In this document: positions 1 through 5,186 of the stretch, piece after piece
How the letters are laid out: the number at the start of each line of letters is the position of its first letter
How positions within the stretch are numbered: the stretch's first letter is position 1
Assembly: GCA_028687205.1 (NCBI GenBank)
Contig: JAQUAP010000070.1
Span: 1-5,186 of the forward strand
Direction of reading: 5' to 3'
Length of the DNA stretch: 5,186 nt
DNA from: Candidatus Omnitrophota bacterium
GTDB lineage: Bacteria; Omnitrophota; Gorgyraeia; Gygaellales; Profunditerraquicolaceae
Position numbers and translations under genes: made by a program
Notes under the pieces: generated by a model
What the model was told of the DNA's origin: nothing
The model's input: the letters and a program-made list of their open reading frames with translations, nothing else
Database searches by the model: none

Positions 1-943
1 TGGAATTTGCGGTTCCCAGTTATATGATTTAACTAATCCCAGATGTTCCGTGCCTCTTTTATTAGGGCACGAGGCTACGGGTATTGTCGTTAAAAAAGGT
101 AAAGAGGTTACGCATGTGGATGAAGGTGATTATGTTTTAATCAGTTGGATACCATATGAGGCAGGCCCTGATACGGAGTACGCAAAGTGGTCTTATGTAA
201 CCTGGGGGCAAAAACGCATTAAGAGTCTTCTTTTTACCTGGGCGGAGCATTCAATACTCAACAGCCAATTCGTCAGCAGGATGGATAAGGGATTAGATAA
301 ATACGTAACTGCTATTCTAGGTTGTGCCGGAGTTGCCGGATACGGAACCGCAATGAATATCGTAGAGATAAAGCCTAATAACTCGGTAGCTGTCTTTGGG
401 GTAGGAGGGCTGGGTTTACTGGCAATAAATGGGGCAAAAAATTTGGGAGCCAACCCTATTATCGCAATTGATGTCAAAGATGACAAGCTGGAGTTTTCTA
501 AACTTTTCGGCGCTACACACACAATAAATTCTAATAAAACCGACCCGCTAGAAGAAATTAAAAAGATCGCGGCTAAGGGCGCGGATTTTGTTTTTGATAT
601 GGTCGGGATTCCCCAGATAACGGAAAAGACTATCCTGGCTACCAGGGAAGGGGTGTGCGGATACCGGGAAGGGGGTACGACTGTTTTAGTCGGTTTCCCC
701 AAAGGACCGGCGGAATTCAATCCGCGTTCTATCCTTTTGGGCCAACGTACTTACAAAGGCTCTCGGGGAGGCGCTTGTATAGCTAAAAGAGACTTCCCCC
801 TGTTTTATGAACATTATAAAAAAGGGATTTTACTTTTAGACAAGGCAGTTACCAATCGTTATAAGTTAACCCAGATTAATGAAGCAGTCAGGGATTTAGC
901 GGAAGGAAAAATTTTAGGAAGAGGAATCATTGAAATCAGTTAG
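1..943 (+). CDS. Zinc-type medium-chain alcohol dehydrogenase, 5'-truncated
   Basis: NAD(P)-dependent oxidation of an alcohol, or the reverse reduction; probably cytosolic. The frame is open from base 2, and the first visible residues, GICGSQL, are the catalytic-zinc cysteine motif. The true start therefore lies upstream, and the GTG at 50 is an internal valine. About 314 residues are visible, with perhaps 35-40 missing. The GHE motif (65-73) and the cysteine of ILGCAGVAG (about residue 108) supply the remaining usual catalytic-zinc positions. The nucleotide-binding loop GVGGLG (about 133-138) is followed by an aspartate in IAIDVKDDK, which favours NAD over NADP. The four-cysteine structural-zinc lobe of classical alcohol dehydrogenases is absent; a Trp-rich stretch (about 49-80) stands in its place, as in a dehydrogenase subgroup I associate with polysaccharide loci. 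The C-terminus looks complete (ILGRGIIEIS, TAG stop). The aminotransferase follows after 20 nt, which suggests that this enzyme makes the carbonyl to be aminated (inference). The substrate is unknown. Confidence 0.9.
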   Translation, partial: GICGSQLYDLTNPRCSVPLLLGHEATGIVVKKGKEVTHVDEGDYVLISWIPYEAGPDTEYAKWSYVTWGQKRIKSLLFTWAEHSILNSQFVSRMDKGLDKYVTAILGCAGVAGYGTAMNIVEIKPNNSVAVFGVGGLGLLAINGAKNLGANPIIAIDVKDDKLEFSKLFGATHTINSNKTDPLEEIKKIAAKGADFVFDMVGIPQITEKTILATREGVCGYREGGTTVLVGFPKGPAEFNPRSILLGQRTYKGSRGGACIAKRDFPLFYEHYKKGILLLDKAVTNRYKLTQINEAVRDLAEGKILGRGIIEIS

Positions 944-945
944 GC

Positions 946-953
946 GAGAGGAG
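946..953 (+). promoter_or_regulatory. Shine-Dalgarno site for the aminotransferase
   Basis: GAGAGGAG lies 10 nt before the ATG at 964, in the short gap after the dehydrogenase stop. It is the strongest ribosome-binding site in the window and fixes the aminotransferase start. Upstream in-frame coding is not available because of nearby stop codons. Confidence 0.7.
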
Positions 954-963
954 TGTAGCGGCA

Positions 964-2247
964 ATGGATAGGCTCAAAAAATCAAAGGTAATCTACAGGC
1001 GCAGCCAGGCGGTTATTGCCGGTCCCTCAACCTTCAGCAAGGGCCCAGATCAATTTGCCCACGGCATTACTCCTTATGCATTAGCCTCGGGCAAAGGAGC
1101 TTATGTATGGGATGTAGACGGCAATAAGTATCTTGACTACATAATGGGTTTGGGCTGTCTTATATTAGGATATCGCCATCCGCATGTTGAGAGGGCGGTC
1201 AGAAAACAGATTTCCAAGGGTTTTTCCTTTTCTTTGGCGCATTTCCTCGAGATAGAAGTCGCGGAGATGCTTTGTAAGCGTATCCCCTGCGCTGAAATGG
1301 TGCGTTTTGGCAAAAATGGGAATGACGTTACTTCTGCCGCTGTGCGCCTTGCCCGCCACGTGTCCGGTAAAGAGCATATACTTTTCTGCGGTTATCATGG
1401 TTGGCAGGACTGGTATGTATGCCAGACCTCCATGAATGGGGGCATACCGTCAGTAATTAAGGAATATTCGCATCGTTTTAAATATAATGACTTGGTTGAT
1501 TTAAGCCGGCTATTGGATAAATACAAAGATAGTACGGCCTGCATTATTATGGAGCCCGTTTCCCGGGTATACCCGGAAGCAGGCTATCTTGAAGCTGTCC
1601 GGGAATTAGCAGATAAATATAAGGTGATTTTAATATTCGATGAGATAGTTGCGGGTTTTCGGTTTCACAAGGGCGGTTATCAGGCCCTTTGTGGCGTTAC
1701 TCCGGATCTGGCTTGTTTTAGTAAAGCGATGACAAATGGCCTGCCGCTTTCGGCTCTCGTTGGCAGAAAGGATATTATGTCCCGATGCCCTGAGATTTAT
1801 TTCTCCTTGACTGCCGCCGGTGAGACTTTAAGCCTAGCTGCAGCCAGGGCGGTTATGGAGGTATTTGACAGGGATAATGTCGCGGAAACAATCGATAAAA
1901 ATGGGAAAAGACTTATGGAGGGAGTAGAGAAGCTTATTTCTCTATATGAATTGAAGGATTTAGTTTCCATAGAAGGTTTTCCCTGCAGGAATGTTATGCT
2001 TTTTAGAGATTTTAAAGGTACTCCGGCAGTTGACATCCGGACTTATTGGATACAGGAGCTCGCTAAAAGAAATATATTATCAAATGGTTCTCATATGATG
2101 AGCTTTGCGCATAAGGATAAGGAGATTTCTTATACCTTGGGTATATATACGGAAGTCCTTAAGCTTATTAAGGACGGGTTATCCGATGGAAGTCTTTCAG
2201 CTAAATTGCAGTGTCCACCGGTAAAAGAACCAGCCAGGGCTCTATAA
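964..2247 (+). CDS. Class III PLP aminotransferase, glutamate-1-semialdehyde aminomutase-like
   Basis: Pyridoxal-phosphate enzyme of fold type I, 427 aa, the usual full length for the family. Visible landmarks: the N-terminal GAYVWDVDGNKYLDY strand (about 46-59), the YHGW cofactor-stacking motif (144-147), the PLP-nitrogen aspartate D226 in IFDEIVAGFR, and the Schiff-base lysine K254 in CFSKAMTNGLPLSALVG. The C-terminal GSHMMSFAHKD segment (375-385) is also typical. The phosphate-binding loop reads FGKNGNDVTSAAVRLAR (115-131) instead of the SGTEA-type loop of true HemL. That variant is what I associate with aminotransferases of surface-polysaccharide and nonulosonate clusters, so a tetrapyrrole role is unlikely. 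It probably transfers an amino group to a keto or aldehyde sugar-like substrate, perhaps the product of the preceding dehydrogenase (inference). The start is supported by a good Shine-Dalgarno site. The ACP begins 2 nt after its stop, implying translational coupling. Amino donor and acceptor are unknown. Confidence 0.92.
   Translation: MDRLKKSKVIYRRSQAVIAGPSTFSKGPDQFAHGITPYALASGKGAYVWDVDGNKYLDYIMGLGCLILGYRHPHVERAVRKQISKGFSFSLAHFLEIEVAEMLCKRIPCAEMVRFGKNGNDVTSAAVRLARHVSGKEHILFCGYHGWQDWYVCQTSMNGGIPSVIKEYSHRFKYNDLVDLSRLLDKYKDSTACIIMEPVSRVYPEAGYLEAVRELADKYKVILIFDEIVAGFRFHKGGYQALCGVTPDLACFSKAMTNGLPLSALVGRKDIMSRCPEIYFSLTAAGETLSLAAARAVMEVFDRDNVAETIDKNGKRLMEGVEKLISLYELKDLVSIEGFPCRNVMLFRDFKGTPAVDIRTYWIQELAKRNILSNGSHMMSFAHKDKEISYTLGIYTEVLKLIKDGLSDGSLSAKLQCPPVKEPARAL
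2236..2239 (+). promoter_or_regulatory. Weak Shine-Dalgarno site for the ACP gene
   Basis: AGGG lies 10 nt before the ATG at 2250, inside the last codons of the aminotransferase. It supports 2250 over the GTG at 2211, which would overlap the aminotransferase by 37 nt. It is weak, and coupling to upstream termination probably helps initiation. Confidence 0.35.
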
Positions 2248-2249
2248 AC

Positions 2250-2534
2250 ATGGAAATTTTAGGTAAACATATGGAAAAACAAATCAGTGGTATGAAGCAA
2301 ACAACAGAAGAACGCCTGCAGAAGCTACTGAATTCTGTATTTCCTTCTCGCGGCGCCTATTTTAAGGATACTGATAGCCCCAGTGAAATTTCCGGGTGGG
2401 ATTCTCTTAATCACCTGAATCTGGTTATGGCGATAAACAATGAGTTTTGCGTTAATTTAGGTTTTGAAGAGATGTTAGAAATCAAGCGGGTTGGCGATAT
2501 AAAGGTTATACTAAAGAGGCATAAAGTAGATTAG
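2250..2534 (+). CDS. Stand-alone acyl carrier protein
   Basis: Small acidic-helix carrier protein, 94 aa from the ATG at 2250. The attachment motif GWDSLNHLNLVMAINNEF (49-66) places the 4'-phosphopantetheine serine at S52. It is followed by the usual helix II/III pattern and a C-terminal VGDIKVILKRH segment (81-91). The GWDSL...LV form resembles carrier proteins of secondary-metabolite and glycan clusters more than the DSLD-type fatty-acid synthase ACP. The N-terminus is uncertain: a GTG at 2211 and in-frame ATGs at 2271 and 2292 also exist. The ATG at 2250 is preferred because it sits 2 nt after the aminotransferase stop with AGGG upstream; the carrier domain proper starts near residue 18, so 2271 and 2292 remain possible. 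No adenylation, acyltransferase, ketosynthase or phosphopantetheinyl transferase lies in the window, so its loading partner must be elsewhere. It probably holds an acyl or aminoacyl group for the neighbouring enzymes (inference). Confidence 0.9.
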   Translation: MEILGKHMEKQISGMKQTTEERLQKLLNSVFPSRGAYFKDTDSPSEISGWDSLNHLNLVMAINNEFCVNLGFEEMLEIKRVGDIKVILKRHKVD

Positions 2535-2554
2535 AAGATGAATATTATCAAAAG

Positions 2555-3640
2555 ATGCCCTATCCGGTTTACAAGATGACTAAGAAATCCAAAGGAATTA
2601 AGATTGAGAATAGGATATTAGGCGATAATAAAAAGTGCTTTCTTATCGCTGAGATAGGGTCTAACCATAACCGCTCTAAAGCTACCGTGCGTAAATTGAT
2701 TGACGCGGCAGCGAAGGCTAAATTTGACGCTGTTAAGTTTCAAATTTACGATGCCGAAGAGGCTTTTAGTAAAAATGTGACCACTTCCGATGTAAACTTG
2801 GAAAGTATGTACGGTAAGGGCCCCTGGTGGAAAATAGCCCGGGATAAAATATTAATGCCGCGTGCTTGGTTTGAAGAAATGTTTGATTACGCCCGGAAAA
2901 TGAATTTAATCCCTTTTTCGGCCGTTCATAGGCCGGAAGATATAAAGTTTTTGTTAGATTTAGGGGCCCCGTTATTTAAAATTGCTTCTATAGACTGTAA
3001 CCACTTGCCATTGCTTAAAGAAGTAGCCAGGCTTAAGAAACCTATGTTGATTTCTACCGGGATGGCCTACATCAATGAGATTGATGAAACGGTAAAGGTC
3101 TTAGAAAGTCTGGGAAATAGTAAAATAGTCCTTCTTCACTGTATATCATGTTACCCGCCTAAGCCTTTGATAATGAACCTGCGTAATATAAGCATGCTTA
3201 GGGAAAGATACGGCTATCATGTGGGGTTTTCTGATCATTCACCGATGAACGTTTTTTCGGTTGCTGCCGTAGCTTTAGGGGCTTGCGTGATTGAAAAACA
3301 TATAACCTTAAACAGGAAAATGAAAGGCCCGGATCATCCCTTTGCCCTAGAACCGCAAGGTATGATAGAACTTGTTCAATCTATAAGAGAAACAGAGAAG
3401 GCTTTAGGAAGTCAAGAAAGGATTCTCTCTCGGGACGAAATAGCGGCCAGGAGAATGATAAGAAGGAGCATAGTGGCCAAGGTGGATATCAAGAAGGGGA
3501 CACCGATAAAAAAAGGAATGGTTAAATTTTCCCGGCCGGGAACAGGCATAACGCCGAATCTTTTTGAGAAAATAGAAGGAAGGCGCGCAAATAAAGATAT
3601 TAAAGCCGAGACAGTTATTTCTTGGAGAATGTTAGGTTAA
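2555..3640 (+). CDS. NeuB/SpsE-family synthase (PEP-condensing) with SAF domain
   Basis: Metal-dependent aldol-type condensation of phosphoenolpyruvate with an aldose, giving a 3-deoxy-2-ulosonic acid; cytosolic. It has 361 aa, slightly long because of about 20 extra N-terminal residues. The TIM-barrel part (about 28-285) carries the family's key positions: E33 (IAEIGSNHN), K61 (VKFQ), K142 (FKIAS), Y200 in HCISCYPPK, the metal-binding histidines H228 (GFSDH) and H249 (IEKH), and D260 in KGPDH. The SAF/antifreeze-like domain (about 300-358) begins RRSIVAKVDIKKGTPIKKG and holds R327 in SRPGTGITP, the arginine that reaches into the partner subunit's active site in the family. All expected catalytic residues are present, so it should be active. 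Whether the substrate is ManNAc-like (NeuB), the pseudaminic or legionaminic precursor, or something else cannot be told. The start is uncertain: neither the ATG at 2555 nor the in-frame ATG at 2576 has a clear ribosome-binding site. The VOC gene follows after 4 nt. Confidence 0.93.
   Translation: MPYPVYKMTKKSKGIKIENRILGDNKKCFLIAEIGSNHNRSKATVRKLIDAAAKAKFDAVKFQIYDAEEAFSKNVTTSDVNLESMYGKGPWWKIARDKILMPRAWFEEMFDYARKMNLIPFSAVHRPEDIKFLLDLGAPLFKIASIDCNHLPLLKEVARLKKPMLISTGMAYINEIDETVKVLESLGNSKIVLLHCISCYPPKPLIMNLRNISMLRERYGYHVGFSDHSPMNVFSVAAVALGACVIEKHITLNRKMKGPDHPFALEPQGMIELVQSIRETEKALGSQERILSRDEIAARRMIRRSIVAKVDIKKGTPIKKGMVKFSRPGTGITPNLFEKIEGRRANKDIKAETVISWRMLG
3634..3636 (+). promoter_or_regulatory. 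Short Shine-Dalgarno core for the VOC gene
   Basis: AGG lies 8 nt upstream of the ATG at 3645, within the last codons of the NeuB-like gene. It agrees with the chosen start, whose protein begins directly with the first beta strand of the VOC fold. Confidence 0.4.
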
Positions 3641-3644
3641 GCTT

Positions 3645-4064
3645 ATGGAATTAAAGTGTAGATTGGACCACATAGGGATAGTGGTGAGGGATTTAGAGGA
3701 AGCCAAGGCGTACTATAAGCAATGTTTTGGTTTTGATGCCTCCTCTCCCATTGTGGATGAACCGGCCCAAAAAGTAAAGATTGTTTTCCTTGAGACCGGT
3801 CATGGGGATGCCCCTAGCATAGAGTTAATCCAGCCGGTAAGCGAGGCCTCCACCGTATTTAATTTCTTAGAAAAAACCGGCGGTGGGCTGCACCATCTTG
3901 CTTATTTAGTTTCGGATTTTGATGAGGCTATCGAGCATTTTAAAAAAAATAAGGCATTAATGGTCGGAAAGGTTTATCCGGGTGCAGGGCATAAAGGCCA
4001 AAGGGTTATTTGGTTCTATACTGCGCGTAAAGATTTAGTTGAATTGATAGAAGAAAAAAAATGA
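3645..4064 (+). CDS. VOC-fold metalloenzyme, methylmalonyl-CoA epimerase-like
   Basis: 139 aa, two beta-alpha-beta-beta-beta modules of the vicinal oxygen chelate (glyoxalase) superfamily. Module one starts LDHIGIVVRDLEEAKAYY (7-24) and module two GLHHLAYLVSDFDEAIEHF (81-99). Aligned by eye to Propionibacterium methylmalonyl-CoA epimerase (ligands H12, Q65, H91, E141), the metal positions here are H9, E60 (SIELIQP), H84 (GLHH) and E133 (LVELIEE), so a divalent-metal site is complete. The ELIQPVSEASTVFNFL stretch and the GGGLHH turn are typical of the epimerase branch. It could epimerise an acyl carbon next to a thioester, or a sugar carbon next to a carbonyl; a lyase or isomerase role is also possible. 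No methylmalonyl-CoA mutase or propionate gene is present, and the glycan-type neighbours argue against propionate metabolism. Its stop overlaps the next start (ATGA), preceded by eight A residues. Confidence 0.85.
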   Translation: MELKCRLDHIGIVVRDLEEAKAYYKQCFGFDASSPIVDEPAQKVKIVFLETGHGDAPSIELIQPVSEASTVFNFLEKTGGGLHHLAYLVSDFDEAIEHFKKNKALMVGKVYPGAGHKGQRVIWFYTARKDLVELIEEKK

Positions 4065-4070
4065 AAAAAA
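4054..4070 (+). other. A8-TG-A7 tract at the VOC/methyltransferase overlap
   Basis: The run of eight A residues (4054-4061) ends in the A of the methyltransferase ATG, and seven more A residues (4064-4070) follow. In the VOC frame the last sense codons read A AAA AAA then TGA, a homopolymeric slippery heptamer. A -1 shift there would enter the methyltransferase frame exactly at its ATG and give a VOC-methyltransferase fusion. The sequence is seen; use of the shift is unproven. Simple stop/start coupling is the default reading. Confidence 0.4.
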
Positions 4071-5186
4071 CTAAGTGTATCGTCTGCGCTGGCATAGATT
4101 TAAACGAACTAATCCGCTTTGACAGGTATCCGCTTTGTATCGGGGTCCTGCCTCCGGAACTTTTGGGAAAGGTTAAAAGTTTTCCTCTTTCAATAGGGAG
4201 GTGCAATGATTGCAGCCATATTCAACAACTCAATCCCATAGCCGATGACCACAAAAAGATTTTATATGAAGATAAGTACTCTGGGCTGCTCTCCACAGTG
4301 CTTACGCCTTCTAAGGGTGAGGTGGGCTTAGTGGAAACAGAGAAGAGTTTTAATTTCTTTATGGGCTGCGGACTTCCACGGGGAAAGGTCTTGGATATCG
4401 GCTGCTATGACGGATATTTTTTGTCACTGCTTAAGGAACAGGGTTATGCGGTGCGCGGCATTGAGCCAAACCCAGCCGGTAGTATCGCAGAAAAGAAATA
4501 CGGTATTCCTGTCATAAAAGATTTCTTTTCGGATAGGTATTTTAAGCCGGAATCCATTGATATTATAGTGATACGTAATATCCTTGAACACATGTCGAAT
4601 GTAAATGATTTTCTAAAAAGTGTGGTTACAATCCTTAAGCCCGGCGGCCATATTTTTATTGAAGTCCCCAATGTGCTCTCTTCGTTTAAAGAAGGAGCTT
4701 TGGGGTGTTTCTTTCATCAACATTTATCTTATTTTTCACTTGAAGTGCTACTTTACCTTCTATCAAGATATTCATTGGAACATGTAAGCTCTTGTGAGGA
4801 TTATTTCATATATCTTTGCGTAAGAAAAAATAAAGAAAACGCTAGGCGTTCCTCCGTAGTTAATAAAAGAGCATACCGGCTCAATAAGGAAGTAGATGCA
4901 TACTTTTCTAAGTTCGAGAAAAGAAGATTAGACCTAATGAAGCTATTGGGGAGCGAAGATAAAGTTGCCATATTTGGCGCAGGAGGAAATACTACCGGAT
5001 TAATCCACATGTTAGGCAGAAGCCTTTCTCAAAAGATCAAGTATGTATATGACAATAACAAATTAAAGCATGGTAATCTGCTTGCCGAGCTTCCGCTAGA
5101 GGTGAAAGCGCCGGAACTAATGAAAGAAGATAAGCCAAATTTTGTGGTAATTTCTACTTACCTGCATCAAAAAGCAATAGTAGAAC
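4061..5186 (+). CDS. Sugar C-methyltransferase-like, SAM-dependent, 3'-truncated
   Basis: The frame is open from the ATG at 4061 to the window end (375 residues, no stop); related three-domain proteins are about 400-410 aa, so about 30-40 residues are probably missing. The N-terminal zinc-binding domain has CIVC (C6, C9) and CNDC (C48, C51). The class I SAM domain has motif I VLDIGCYDGYF (110-120), the acidic ribose-binding position E135 in GIEPNP, NILEHM (173-178) and the post-motif LKPGGHIFIEVPN (192-204). The C-terminal Rossmann-like domain starts KVAIFGAGGNTTG (301-313), with YVYDNN and a KHGNLL segment, as in the TylC3/NovU/TcaB9 family that methylates a carbon of nucleotide-linked keto sugars. 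The family's catalytic YHEH-like motif reads FHQH (218-221): the histidine is kept, but Tyr and Glu are replaced by Phe and Gln. It probably adds a methyl branch to a sugar or acyl intermediate of this pathway. It overlaps the VOC gene by 4 nt. Confidence 0.88.
   Translation, partial: MKKTKCIVCAGIDLNELIRFDRYPLCIGVLPPELLGKVKSFPLSIGRCNDCSHIQQLNPIADDHKKILYEDKYSGLLSTVLTPSKGEVGLVETEKSFNFFMGCGLPRGKVLDIGCYDGYFLSLLKEQGYAVRGIEPNPAGSIAEKKYGIPVIKDFFSDRYFKPESIDIIVIRNILEHMSNVNDFLKSVVTILKPGGHIFIEVPNVLSSFKEGALGCFFHQHLSYFSLEVLLYLLSRYSLEHVSSCEDYFIYLCVRKNKENARRSSVVNKRAYRLNKEVDAYFSKFEKRRLDLMKLLGSEDKVAIFGAGGNTTGLIHMLGRSLSQKIKYVYDNNKLKHGNLLAELPLEVKAPELMKEDKPNFVVISTYLHQKAIVE

Noticed and set aside
50..52. GTG as the start of the dehydrogenase
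   Set aside because: The frame is open to base 2 and encodes the catalytic-zinc GICGSQL motif upstream, so this is an internal valine codon.
193..720. Antisense open frame of 175 codons
   Set aside because: It lies wholly opposite the well-supported dehydrogenase, has no recognisable motif, and its Ser/Pro/Ile-rich composition is typical of a reverse-complement shadow.
944..963. Possible promoter or terminator in the largest gaps (20 nt at 944-963 and 2535-2554)
   Set aside because: The gaps are too short for a promoter plus leader, and I see no GC-rich hairpin followed by a T run. They fit simple operon spacing.
1165..2036. Antisense open frames at 1165-1398 and 1797-2036
   Set aside because: Both are fully inside the aminotransferase on the other strand, with no motif or ribosome-binding site supporting expression.
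2211..2213. GTG as the start of the ACP
   Set aside because: It would overlap the aminotransferase by 37 nt and add residues that match no carrier-protein feature. The ATG at 2250 has better spacing and an AGGG upstream.
2538..2579. Thirteen-codon ORF (MNIIKRCPIRFTR) between ACP and the NeuB-like gene
   Set aside because: It has a GAAG just before its ATG but overlaps the NeuB-like start out of frame. A leader or coupling role is possible, but nothing supports it as a gene.
4006..4206. Antisense 66-codon frame across the VOC/methyltransferase junction
   Set aside because: Its hydrophobic Phe/Leu run is the reverse complement of Lys/Glu-rich and A-tract codons, so it is not a credible membrane peptide.
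4444..4671. Antisense open frames at 4444-4671 and 4801-5010
   Set aside because: Both lie opposite the methyltransferase reading frame, lack motifs, and are explained as shadows of it.

Overview
The window holds one tightly packed, plus-strand operon of six genes that encodes small-molecule or sugar assembly enzymes. It is most plausibly part of a surface-glycan or nonulosonic-acid (sialic-acid-like) locus. Both ends are cut: the first gene starts before base 1 and the last runs past base 5186, so the cluster continues on both sides. Every junction is short (20 nt, 2 nt, 20 nt, 4 nt, then a 4-nt ATGA overlap). There is no non-coding stretch above 25 bases, and I see no promoter, terminator, RNA gene, repeat array or mobile element.

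Order: (1) 5'-truncated zinc-type medium-chain alcohol dehydrogenase; (2) class III PLP aminotransferase of the glutamate-1-semialdehyde aminomutase-like type common in polysaccharide loci; (3) stand-alone acyl carrier protein (ACP); (4) NeuB/SpsE-family synthase with a C-terminal SAF domain, which condenses phosphoenolpyruvate with a sugar aldehyde; (5) small VOC-fold protein resembling methylmalonyl-CoA epimerase; (6) 3'-truncated sugar C-methyltransferase-like protein with zinc-binding, SAM and C-terminal Rossmann-like domains.

Working model (inference): the dehydrogenase oxidises an alcohol to a carbonyl, the aminotransferase aminates it, and the NeuB-like enzyme adds a three-carbon unit from PEP to give an ulosonic acid. 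The ACP, VOC protein and C-methyltransferase would make or install a methyl-branched or acyl decoration. Each enzyme family is known. The combination, especially a carrier protein between an aminotransferase and a NeuB-type synthase, followed by an epimerase-like VOC protein and a C-methyltransferase, is not a standard sialic, legionaminic or pseudaminic acid pathway that I recognise. The final product cannot be read from this window.

Organism: a bacterium of moderate-to-low GC with frequent ATA, AGA and AGG codons. The look is compatible with an uncultivated lineage such as Omnitrophota, but this is a low-confidence impression. Gene composition looks uniform across the window, with no obvious sign of a recent insertion inside it.
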